A DNA stretch of 64,000 nt from Moelleriella libera RCEF 2490 (lineage: Eukaryota > Ascomycota > Sordariomycetes > Hypocreales > Clavicipitaceae): contig AZGY01000008.1 in NCBI GenBank assembly GCA_001636675.1, positions 279,555 to 343,554 of the forward strand, given 5' to 3'. The notes under the pieces were generated by a model. That model did no database searches. It was not told the origin of the DNA and saw only the letters and a program-made list of their open reading frames with translations. Shown in pieces: positions 22,901 to 34,551 of this stretch (within the stretch, counting starts at the first letter, position 1; each line of letters opens with the position of its first letter). The position numbers were made by a program, and so were the translations under genes.

Positions 22901-25031
22901 AGGACGGAGCGCCGTTACAGGATTGCCAGCAGCCCCAGGCTATCCTAGCCCCGTGTCACCCTGGCCACGACACAGAAATCGACATCGAAAAGCTAGCCCC
23001 CCTCCCAACCCCTGCCTCCTTCCTTCCCCGTATGTATGTCGAGTAGAGAGTTGAGAAGCTTAGACTGGACAGTCGCAAAGGACCATCGACAACGACCGTT
23101 CACAGCTGCCCTGCATTCACGACTTAAGAATTCATCCCCCGTCGTCCCCCAAGATCGAGGCCGTTGAGCAACGGGATCCGCGGCATTCGCACCCTCTTGA
23201 TTTGCGTTTTGCGGACTGGCCACATGTACGCGCATGCACGAATGAACGCAGGACGGGTTTGAACCCATGTCGGGCCGTGTACGCCGAGATACCTTTCGGC
23301 CATCACATATAGCAGGCGGCCAAGGCGTACTTGCATGGTATTTCAGGTGCCCCAGTACCCACAATTGTCAAATTTCTGCTAAGGCAGGTCATTCACGTTC
23401 CCTCGTCCCAAGCCCGCGTCCAGTCATTCATCCCACCAGATCCGAGTGCCGCCAGGCTCGTCCACACTGGGCTAGCCCCCGACAGAGACGTGCAACGGAA
23501 GAAAGAAGACCTCCTTCAACTTGAAACCTCCAACCTGGAACCTTGCCTGTCTCCATGGAGTCCGCGACTGCGTCTCGCTTGCTGGGGGCCCGGCACTCGC
23601 CCCAGTCCAAACCCCCGGACGGTACTTGGCTTGGTTCTGTGAGCGACCAATGACCCCCAGTCAGCGCAAGGTCGCGGCCACTCATGGCGTTGAGGATGCC
23701 GCCTGGCTCACGTCTGCTTTGTGTCCTGCTTGTCCGCGTGGCGGCTTCTGGAGCTTCCACACCCAAAGGACCAAATCCACTTCGATTCCACCGTCGATTC
23801 CACCCCAGGACGCCTTGCCTAGAATCTGTTAGGCATCTGTCTGTTTAGACGGGCCCCCCCCTGTACGACTCAAAACGACTGACACTCCTCCTCGTACGCC
23901 TCGTCATGTTGTCGCTCGGGCTTGGCCTGGCCATACTAGACATCAGTCGGGTCTAAGCCAGACCCCCGTTGACAGCTTTCGGAGGGCTGGTGAGGCCGGA
24001 TTGATCAGTACCGTGTTCCGAGTCTGCCTTTTCGCACCTGAGAGCGCTGGGTCAGATGAAGCCCGTCACGGTGATTTGGCCCTCAAACTACTGGATGTGG
24101 ACTCTCCACAAGGCCAGGAGGGTATCCGTGGCTGTCACTGTACATAGAAGATTCACCATAATGCGTATGCCTGCCTGCCTGCCTTGCCTCCCGGGCATTG
24201 TGCCTAGTTCATGGGGGGAGGGGGAGGGGAAAAAAAAAAGAACATGGAACGAGGGACTCCAGGGAGCCAAGGGAACGAGTCTGTACCTGTCTCCAGCTCC
24301 AGGTTCCTCCATTCTTCTCAAGCTCAAACTATAGGTCCGAAGATACACACACTCTTTCCGCACTTGCTGCCGTACCCAGTCCCCAGATGCCGGGCCATCC
24401 TGAAGCTTTCCCACACCTCTTCTGACTCTGCCCATTCTGGACTCCCTGGCAAGCTTGTCCTTTTCGCGCGAGGACCACACCTCCCATGGACCCGCCGTCT
24501 CGTTGTATATTCCGACTCTTTTAGGCTTGTACTTGTGCCCCGGTCCTTTCCATCTTGCGCGATCTTTCTGTCGTCGCCTGTTCCGAACCTGGCCGCCAAT
24601 ATCTACTACTACCCACAGACACATAGGCACACACGCGTTGTCTTTCTATTTCTATTCTCGTTCCTCGACTCAGTCGCCGCTCATCTGTGGTGATATACGA
24701 AGGACTCCCGACCCTCTTTTCACTCCCTCTCTCTCTCTCTCTCTTTCGGAGCTCTTGTACTTTGCTCTCTTTTACACATCACTCCCTTCTCGACCAGGAT
24801 TTTTTCATCACCTCATCACCTGTCTTACACTGAACGACATTGACAGGGCCTGTCTGTGCCGTTGAGACTATTTGCTTTTGTTGACAAGGCAACAAGTTTG
24901 GACGAGTTTATTTTCGTTGTCACTTCCGAACCAGAGCTGGTATCTCTTCCTCCCGGCTTGCTGTTTTTCTTTCTACCACTCAGAGCGTCGTCGCCGTCGA
25001 GACGCCGTCGCTATTCCTGTCCTGTGCTCAA
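19991..25031. other. Gene-free block upstream of the Medusa-type regulator
   Basis: About 5 kb. The part 20000-22800 has several 70-150-codon open frames on both strands, none with a family motif I recognise; frame-switching and mixed composition suggest decayed coding DNA like the neighbouring LEU2 relic. One minus-strand piece near 20950-20910 reads RGTYVVVDGG, reminiscent of the C-terminal loop of short-chain dehydrogenases, which is too little to call. From about 24300 on the DNA becomes CT-rich and is probably promoter and leader of the next gene. Confidence 0.5.
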
Positions 25032-25175
25032 GTAAGTAGCGTGGTGCGATGAGTATTGATGCGAGGTCAATCTCTCGTCCCGAATTCGACGTGGCGGGCG
25101 ACTCACATAATCTTGCGCAAGAAGAAAGGCCGTGTCCGATACGACGCGACTGGGCATCACTAACCAGCATTGCAG
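25032..25175 (+). other. Predicted 5'UTR intron of the Medusa-type gene
   Basis: 144-nt intron with donor GTAAGT, a perfect branch CACTAAC at 25158-25164 and acceptor TTGCAG, lying about 315 nt before the start codon at 25490. It removes the upstream ATG at 25049 (a 75-codon frame) and one at 25132. This is a motif-based prediction. Confidence 0.7.
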
Positions 25176-25489
25176 ATACAAATATCAGCAAGCTGAGCCG
25201 ATTCCTGGGCCGAACCAGCGCGCATCCGGCTCCGCTGTCTGTCCCCATACTCCCACGGCTTGCGCGAAGTGTGTGAGACGTCGCAAGGCCTGCATTAGTT
25301 GCTCGATCCAAACGCATCATCGAGAGCGTTGTGCGAACCTCGTATCATTCACCTTCTCCACATTGGCTTGGCCGGCAGCTTGCCAGTGTTGGTATTGCTC
25401 GCAGTCTAATCTACTCGTCTGCCGCTGAGTTATATCCTGCATCCTTACCGCTCAGTCCCGGCGAAAGCAGGACAACCAACAATTTCGCA

Positions 25490-27471
25490 ATGAGTACGAA
25501 TGCAATCCATGGAAATGAAGGGCCCATGTCTGGAGGGACCATGTGGATGTCGCCCCCGACCTCGCAGCCAAGAAAAAGACCATCAGCCATCTACACAGGA
25601 GTGCCGTATGGGGTCGAGGATCAAAACACGACAATGCCATCATGGGGAACGCTACAAATGCAGCAACAATCAGATACACCGACTACCCGCCCACCCTCCG
25701 CACCTCAAGACTCATTGCCTTTGTCGATGACTCCTCACGGTAAGTCTCAGTCCGGCGCGCTGGCATGGGAAGCAGCGTCGACTTACAACATCTATCCAGG
25801 TGGATGGAATCAGCCGTCATGCGGCGAGATGCTCGATTTCCAGGGCCTGGAGACTGAAGGTCCGATAGGCCAAGCATACACTACCGATGAAGCGGTCCCG
25901 ATCATCGACCTCAGATTCCAGAACCAGTCCCAAGACTCGGCAAACCTCAACATGGACGGCAGCATAAATCGCAGACGACTGTCGGGCTCTTCCATGACCA
26001 TTTCGACGTCTGAACCCATTTCCGACGTTCCTAATTCCTACGAGGACTTTCCGGCAACAATCTCGGAGGCGCCTTCTTACACGTCAGACTATATGCCTCA
26101 ATCAAACCGAACGTCTCTGATGTCTTCCATTCACTTGTCACCGGTTGCTTCGCCGCGCGCCAATTCTAGCAATCGACCCGAACAAGTTCGAGCACAAAGT
26201 CGTGGACGCGCTTCCCCATCGCCCCGTCCCAGCGTCCGGTCTGCCCCATACAACGTGGAAAGTTCCAAGAACCAGCGATGGTCGACTGGCTCGTATGCAC
26301 CTGTGCAGAACCGACGTTTCTCGCCAGCTGTCTATCACAACGGACCGGAGGCATACGGGGCGCCGCAGCGAATGTCTCTTCAGAGCTATCCGCCGATGCC
26401 TACGACTCCGGCGCCTCTGCACATGGGAGCTTTCCACGGCCATTCCAATCATCAGCCGTTCGTCATGCAGGGCCAGCAAATGTTCCCGCGTCACGGCATG
26501 ATGCTGCCGACGCACATGCCACACCAGGGCATGTTCGAGCAGCCACCTCCGTTGCCATCTCAGGGGTTGTTCAAGATGCTTCAGAGCAACGGTGATCCGC
26601 ACACATTGCATGGCCATTACACAGACTTGTCCGACCCTCCGGACCTGTTTGCGGCCCTGCAAGAAGAGCAGATCCCACCCCCAGAGGAAGACATGAACCC
26701 ATCTGATCCGAATCTGATTCCCTACGAGCAAGATCTGCGATTTGAAGGCGACTTGTACACACCCAAATGGGTCCGTGGGCATGGGAACAAACGTGAAGGC
26801 TGGTGCGGCATCTGCAAGCCAGGCAGATGGCTTGTTCTGAAGAACTCGGCTTTTTGGTACGACAAATCCTTCACGCACGGTATCAGTGCCGCCACGGGCT
26901 GCCCGTTTGAAGAACCTTTGGACACCCGGCGAATGGACGGCAACCCTGATGTTTGGGAGGGCCTGTGTGGCAGCTGCAACGAATGGATTCCACTGGTCAG
27001 CAGCAAGAAGAAGGGAACCACGTGGTTCCGACATGCCTACAAGGTGAGTCGCAAATACATGATGACTACTTAAGAAAGAGAAGAACCGAACTGACTGAAC
27101 GAAACAAACAGTGCCACACCCACCAGAAGATCAAGGACACGCCCAAGCGACGTCGGGAAACAAACACCAACAGGAGCATGGTTGGGCAGGGCGCTAAAAT
27201 GACGAAGCCAGACGTGTCAACGCCACAGGCACCAGCGACGCCGCAAACTGCCACTTCTGCGTCCGGCCTCAACACCCCCACGTCCATGTCGATACCCATG
27301 CCCCAGCTTCATCTCAAGGCCTACCAACACCAGCAGCAGAATATGCCCCAGATGGCGGTGCAGCCCGACCATACCTCCGGAGGCATGCCGACAAGCGACA
27401 GCTACTGCATGCCGGTTTCGCAATCGCTTCCAATGCCGGGTGTGACGTCGGTCATGGACAACATGATTTAG
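25490..27471 (+). CDS. medA: Medusa/ACR1/REN1-type developmental transcription regulator
   Basis: Nuclear regulator of conidiophore and conidium development; known relatives are Aspergillus MedA, Magnaporthe ACR1 and Fusarium REN1. CDS segments 25490-27043 and 27112-27471, with a 68-nt intron (GTGAGT ... CTGACTGAAC ... CAG) between AYK and CHTH. This gives 637 residues. The conserved domain (about residues 417-535, related to the Rua1 C-terminal domain) holds YTPKWVRGHGNKREGWCGIC, LCGSCNEWIPLVSSKKKGTT, FRHAYK and CHTHQKIKDTPKRRRE; its Cys and His pairs suggest zinc binding. The remainder is Ser/Pro/Gln/Met-rich and disordered, with Gln- and Met-rich tails. An extra intron is possible at 25740-25799 (donor GTAAGT, acceptor CCAG, exactly 60 nt, in frame): splicing would give 617 residues and join MTPHG to GWNQPSC. 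The start at MSTNAIHG is preferred, but an in-frame ATG at 25331 would add 53 residues. Confidence 0.92.
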
Positions 27472-30400
27472 AGGATGAATCATGGCAGCGCTGCTCTCGA
27501 AACCCCACCCCCAAAAAAAAACAAATCTTATTCTATTTTGCTTCCCACCCCCCTTTTTTTTTCTTTGTCTCAAGGGATATGAACATAGAGCCGGGAGCGA
27601 GTCACTTTTTTTTCTGCTTTTTTGCCTTTTTATCCACGACTGGGGCTAAAGAGGGTAAAAGATTGAGGAACGCATGATGTGATGATACAATTACAGGATA
27701 CAGACATGTCCACGGACATGTGATGCGATGCTTTCTTCTCTTCCTTTTTTTTTTCTTTCTCCTTGTTCGTCTTTCGGATATGATCTATGTGTGCGAACGG
27801 TAAGGGGCAAAGGGGGCGAAAAGGAAAATAGAAGGATCTTGGGAGCTCTTTGTTTTTATTTTCGGTTGGTTCTGAGGGATACGGCACGTAACGTCGCGCG
27901 GGGAGGGGGCTTCTGACTGGGCAAACACAAAGAACTATGTGAGGAGAATCGTCTGGGACAAGTTTTTCTTCTTTCCCTGTTTTTCCTACTCTTCTCTTCA
28001 ATTCTCTCTCTCTCTCCCCTTTTCTTTTATCCTTGTTTGATACTTTCGGGTCTGGTCTCAAAATTTTTTCTTGTTCATTTCTCTCTCCTCTTCGGAACTT
28101 CGATTTGCCGTGTGCCCCCTTCTCCCAAGTTGGCGGTATACGTCCTTCACTGTACCAAATTCATCTCTTCCTCTTTAACCTTTTTTTTTCTTTGCTATAG
28201 ACAAAGGGGAAAGCCGTTTTTACTTCTCGCCTCTCGCTCGCGTTGTCCTTGCTCCGCTTTCTCCCACATCAGGTGTCCCGGCTCTCTTGTTCCGCCGTTG
28301 CGCTCTGCTCTTCGCTTCGCTATATATCTTTTACAGGGCAGGTTTCTCATCTATGTCGTCTACGGTAGCTTCTAGGCTTTTACGTACAGGTTATTCGTTT
28401 CAGTGCTGTCCTTGGTCTCGGTGACGTGTCTGGAGGTGGGGAGGAACGCTTGCATGAGTCGCTGCTACCTGTCAAAATGGAGTGTATTCAGCGCCAGTGT
28501 GAGCTATGCTGTGCTGTACATGCAGCTGGGATTGCTGTAGGTATGGGGAAGATGAACGGGAAGGGGGTGGTGGCAGACGCAGAGTTCTGGCCGTGACAGG
28601 GCACAAAAGGGCTTGGGGGCGGGAGAAGGCGGGCTAGTTTACACCAGGCCTGGTAGGCAAGGTAGGTAAGATTCGGTGTCCTGAACGAAGGATTCGGTAT
28701 ATGCTCAAGCGCGGACCAGGACGCCCGTCACTCGTAATCCACGCACGGACACGCAACACAAGGTCTGTTTGTACAAGCCGGTACGAGATTGTGGTCCCCA
28801 AACTTCCCTGTTTCTTTCGGTACTGCGTGTCTCTTGATCGGGAAGGACTATCAGGAAGACGGATGCACGGGAGGTGTTGTAGTTTCACTGCATGGCTGGC
28901 GATGCACCTGAAATCCGCGCATATAGTTGGTTTCTTTCTTTTTGTTGGTTCCCTTTTCGTATTTTCTTTTGGCCCGCTTAATCATTCCTTGCAGAACTAC
29001 TCCAGGCTACAAGAAGGCCATGGAAACTGATTGCAGCGTCAACAGTTTGTTTCTTTTCTCCGCAGACGCGCAATCTGTGTCTGAGAAAGTATCGTCATCG
29101 TCTGCCAGAAGAGGCAGGTCGGCCAAAAAGCAGCAGCTGCCGAAAGACCCCGTTTTTCGGCCAGGCACGATGGACACATTACATACATGCTACGTACGGT
29201 ACTCCCCGTAATGCGTCGGGCTCACTGCTCCATCTCGTGGTATCCTGGCTCGTGGTCATCTGCGAGCACATGTCGACGACGGACGGATGACGCTGTATAG
29301 CAAGGCGTATTAAGGCGCAGGGATCCGTTTCGACCCCCAAGGAAGAGACCGCCCAAACTTGGCAAGGATCTGAATGCCGCAGCTCCTTCAAACAAGCCGG
29401 ATCGAATATCCCTCAGATCCCGGAGCAAAACGAATGGAAAGACAGGCAGAGCCCGCACGTGCACACCAGCACACGTCAGTCTGCTGCGCGCAACAAAGTC
29501 CTGGGCTGGAATCCGAGTTAGGTAGGTACTTTGCAACCGCACATCATTCTTGCTGCGGGTAATACGCCTTGAACGACTCGACTCGCGCGGAGAAGATCCG
29601 GTCGACCGTTGATCCTGGACCACGGACAATGGCAGCGCGCGCGCCGCTTGAATTCTTTGTACGGAGTACATCCTGCACAATGTACGGATACTGTGCCACT
29701 CGATCCCCTCCCTCCCTCTCTGTCCCTACATATGTCCGAACCCTGGTCCCGGAAAAGTAGCAATGCCTCCTCCTGCCACTACCGCTCCTCCTCCTTCGCT
29801 GTCATCGGCATGTTGCGAAGCGTTGGCGGCCCTTTCCCCTCTTTTTCCAGGGCCTGGAGAGGACATGATACTTGCAAGACGACTCTCTTTCTTTGCTTCT
29901 TCGGCCCAAGGCAGCAGGAAACCCGACGTCTCGCGCTTGTATCGTGCTCAGTATGCTGTCGTTCCCAGTCAATCGGCGGCAATGACTTGTTTTGAAACGG
30001 ACTGAGTTACATGGCTCCCCAAGGTCAAATGACAAAGGTGCCGGATTCGTCCCTGGCTACATGTCGTATAAGTAGGCGCGCATGAACCGAAGCCGACGGC
30101 GCTAGATGGGCGGGGGGCCAGCACATCGGGAATAGAACTTGGGTGTGTTCATACTTACGCATGCTGTTGATGTGCAGCTCCCATCCCCGAGCCTTACTCC
30201 CAACCCTCCCCACCATGCAAGATGATTGGCGGGTGGGCTGGGAGGGGGGAAAGAGGGGGGCGGATGGGATTTGACGAATACGCACAACACACATACGGTA
30301 CATATGTATCGTAATCTGCCAGAAAACAAACTCTATCAAAAGGCTCATGCATCCGATGCTGCTCGGCAAGGCCGGGACTGCCATGATTCGGTTGCGACGA

Positions 30401-33400
30401 TCGCCTCGGGGGCCACCTTTCTGGACTTTGTTTGCATGATGGCCCTTGATCGAGGGTTTTTTTTTTTTCCTTCTTTTTTTCTCCATCCGTTTGTCATGCG
30501 GCCCTTGGGTAAGCATTTCGTGCAGAGACAATCAGGCTTGGCTCTCTCTGTGTGTCTTTGCCGTGGGCATGCGTCGGCTGGTTATCAGCCCTGCGTGGCA
30601 GAAAGCTCTGACGGTTGTGCAGCAAGCTCAGCAACGGAGGGCCAATCATTTCGGCAAAGGGCTGAACACTTGTGACCGCGTCACCGCTTCACTTCTCTCT
30701 GCTGTCGTCGACGCAAAAGGACAGAGCGGCGGCGGCGGCGGCAAGCTCACTTGCAAGTCACTAACCGGGCCTTCTTGACGGGTCTGTGACATCTGTTGCA
30801 AAAGGAGCCCGCTCCTGTACATCATGGCTGGAGGGACTGCGTGGTAACGTTGACGCAGTTCCTGATTCTTTTTGCGTGGTGTTTTGCCCCTCTTCCCTCT
30901 CCCTCGATTGCCCCCTCCTTTTTTTTTTCTCCGGAGCTTCTTGCTAAAGTAGCATCCATTCATCCTAGCTTTTCAGATGGGAAAGTGCGAGACTGTGTTT
31001 CAACACCCTTTTAGTCAGGGCAGGTGAACCTGCATCTCATGTCGCCATCATGTGCGCGTTGGGCCCTTGATCAAAAGTCTTTTCGACTCCCGTATCCGAT
31101 TGGGGCTGATGCGCAACCCATCATCGCAGTTCTCGTAGAAGATTGTCCGCTACTTGCGCCTCACGAATCGCACAGCCAGCGCCTCGATGGTCTGGTGACC
31201 TTTTTCCCGTGGTTCGTGGCTTGTCGATTCCTCGTCTTCATGTGGGCCTCAGCCTCCTGGTTTCGGGAAGCTCTCTTCGCATTGATGACGCTTTTGCACT
31301 CCTTTCGCAATCTCATCTCGCATGAGTCGTCAAGACATGGCAAATGCACCACCACTGGTTCGCCGTCATCTGGGGCAGATCATCAAGGCCAGTCTTGGCG
31401 CAAAATTCATGGGTAGACGCCGTTCCGGGCCTATGCAGCGTCTCACCGTCCCAGATACTGAGACACGCGTACTACTGAAGTTGTCTTATTGTCATTTGGG
31501 AGGGAAAGGAGGATGAGGTAAGAAAAAAAGATCAGAGGGGAGAACGGCCCATTTAAATTCGCCGTGCGAGACATGCAGTCTTTTCGCATCTCATGGCATG
31601 GGACGATTACCATTGGAGATCCGGACCTGCCCCAAGTTAGGAATACCGAGGCCGCTCCGCGACTTGATGACACGAAGCCCAGTGAAGCATCTCCATGACC
31701 CAACCCATTTCACCCATTTTTTTTTTTCCTTCTTTTTCCTCCCCCCAAAAGAATGATTCATAAGGGCGTAGACGTTCTCCTACGACTTATCAATGGCGCG
31801 GGCAGTTTCAATTGAATCGTCGATCGAGATCTGGTCGTCGATTCCACTTCCCCGTTGTTTGAGAAATCCCAGTCACTCTTGAAACCCGACCCGCTGCTGT
31901 CGGCTCAACTCCAGGTTCGGCCTCGAGAGACGTTACCCCTGACTGAGGATACTTGGATGCCTGCGTTCGACACAGAAGTATACGTATCCGCAGGCGGAGT
32001 CATTCACTTCAATCATGAGGGGACCACTGTCAATGGCTGGCTCCGATGCTCTGGCAGATTTGCAGTGTCACGTCTCACCTCATTCCTTCTTTGTAGGTAG
32101 GGTCCAAAGGTGGATGTCGTACAGAAACATTGAGCCGCATTCAAGCGACGAAACCTTGGGACATGCGAGGGCATAGCACGACAAGAGGAAACAGCCTCGC
32201 ATCGTGTGCCCTCAGACGATCTGGGCTCTCCATTTTCATTTTGGTAGTCTGTAGAATGAGCCGATTGAAGTACATGGACGTCATTGGAGGAGAAATTGTG
32301 CGCGCGCAGCCTATTTCAACGACCCACGCGCGGCAGATTAGAGCGCTCGATGGAAAGTTGGGCGATTCACGTCCATCCCAACGCCTGCAGCGACGGCCGG
32401 ACTACGAAGAGGAGCCGTCTCAAGACGATGATGGAAAACGATGAATGCAAGGAGTTTGCGCCGCACAAGGCATTTAGTGGCTCGTAGACCCCAGGTAATG
32501 AATGTTTGATCGGGCATAGTAGCGAGAGTATGGAAGGAGCGGCGAAGCCAGGAAGAGGGGCGAGCTGCCTGCCCCGACCACGCTTGCAGCAGGAGCAAAC
32601 GAAGTTGGCCATGCCCTCATGTGCGCGGACCTGCTCGATACGTTTCGGCAGGACTTGATTCTGGCTTCAGCACAGGAAAACGTAAGGTATTTAGGAACCT
32701 GGTATCGTTTGCCCAGTACGTTTCTCGACTCGCAAAGGTACAACTCACCATCGTACGAGCACGAAACCCTGCGGCGAACGTGCACAGCTCATGATTGATG
32801 AGGGTGTTCATGACTTGTTACCAGAAATGATAGACACGAGTAGTGTCGCCGAAGACAGATCCGAGCACCTGATTCGACTCGGAGCTTTATGAACGCCAGC
32901 ATTCCACTGAAGACACAAAAAGGGAGACGTGGGGGTTTCGAGCGGTCACGGGTTCTCCAGGATATGTGCGATGCCCGTTGACCAAGATGCTGGCTCACGA
33001 TACCGTACGCAGCGCAAGGAAGGGGGGGGAGGGAAAGGTGAAGCCCTGCATCCCTGCCGAAGAACGGTGCATCTCGAGTCTCCGCTCGTCACTGCTCCCT
33101 GGAATGCTCGGCAGGCGGAATAGTGAATCAGGGACGAGATCCCAAAATGGAACAAGGAGCCTCGTGAGACAGGCCAATGCGAGGGTCGTCGAGCAAAGCC
33201 CGGTCGTCGATCGGCCCAGCAAACCTCAGATCAGCTCGTGCGGGCTCAATCAAAACGACGTGCTACATCATTTTGAGTTGAGGCGGCGGGCACCGAGTGA
33301 CAGCGCAGCTGCCCGCCCCGAAACCCACAAAAATTTTGTGGCTTCAGGCACAAGTTTTGGCGGGTTTTTTTTTTTGGGCCTTTACCACATGGCCGTGGGG

Positions 33401-34551
33401 GAGGGGAAAGGGGCAAGTGGCTGATCTGAGAGGAAAACACGCCATATCTCGACGGGGCAACCGTTCCTGTTGATGAGAAGTGAATGAATATCATTTGTAA
33501 ACAAGGCTGAAGCTCGGGTCGTGGAAGGGGGGGGGGGGTTGGCTGTATCGACCCGCCGCGAGCTTATCCGAGTCAACCCAGCGGATCTCATACGTCGGCA
33601 CCCCTGTCCCGCCCTTTTTTCCTCTCTCTCTCGGCTCTCACCTTTTTCGTCAGAGTGCGAGTCGATCCACCCGCGGCTCGTTGGTTATCCATTGCCCACG
33701 CTGAAGGCAAGCGCCCGTCACCACCAGCCAATAATTGTATTGGCTGGCTGCGCTGTCCAACGAGAAGCTCTCGTCTGCCACCCCCCGGCACCGTATCAGA
33801 CCGTATCATATCACATCAGTTCGTCTCTTGGCTTGGAAGCCCTGCTCCCCGTTCCCGGCTTGCCCACTCATCACATCGCCAGAATTCCATCCATTTTCCT
33901 CCCACGGTCTGTTGATAGCATCGACTGCATCCCTTCAACAGTCGGCCTATCTCACTGATAGAGGAACTGCACGATATCTGCCTGGCGTCAATCTCCCTTC
34001 CTTCTCTGCCTGCATTGTGAGCAGCGGGGGCCCCCTTGTTGACTAGACTTGTTAGCGGTCAAGGTAAAGCTCCGTTTGTTTCCCCCCCCCTCCCTTGACG
34101 CTGCATTTTAAAGCTGCGGTTATGCTTTGCGCCTGGGCCGGAGAGCTGACTTGGTCAAACAGCATTTTACCCTTGGCGGAGGCTCTGGGAGAACTCATTA
34201 CCTCCTAATTCTTTCCCAATCCTCTTGTCACGACTCATACATTCTTCCACTTCTCGCGCAGTTTATTTCTTCCCATTGCACTGCACTCTTCCCGCATCGT
34301 TAAGCCCATCTTCAGCCGTTCATTTACCGCCCTCTCTTTCATCGGCTTGTCGTGGCGCCTATCATTGCGCCCAAATCCCAGCTTGACCTGCCGCGCCGCC
34401 ATATGTGAACCGCGCATCCGCCCACGCCTGGCGCATCTTCTCAATTCCATCGCAGCATCATTCCGGCCCATCCTCTGTTCGCCCCATCAGCCTTCAACGC
34501 CTGAGATGCGCAGTTCGTCTGTTTCGCGATAGTTGCCAAAGAAGCGTTGCT
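27472..34551. other. Gene-free block between the Medusa-type and PHD-finger genes
   Basis: 7 kb. The first 900 nt are T- and CT-rich and fit a long 3' UTR. Further on are many poly-T and poly-purine runs, and short open frames (for example 29763-30005 plus, 80 codons; 31024-31416 plus, 130 codons) with no recognised family. AGGTAGGTA-like elements occur near 28661 and 29520. From about 33,880 to 34,551 the DNA is pyrimidine-rich and is likely the leader of the PHD gene. Confidence 0.55.

Noticed and set aside
26138..27034. 298-codon minus-strand open frame
   Set aside because: Antisense to the conserved Medusa-type domain.
29763..30005. 80-codon plus-strand open frame
   Set aside because: Low-complexity start, no recognised family, overlapping open frames on both strands.
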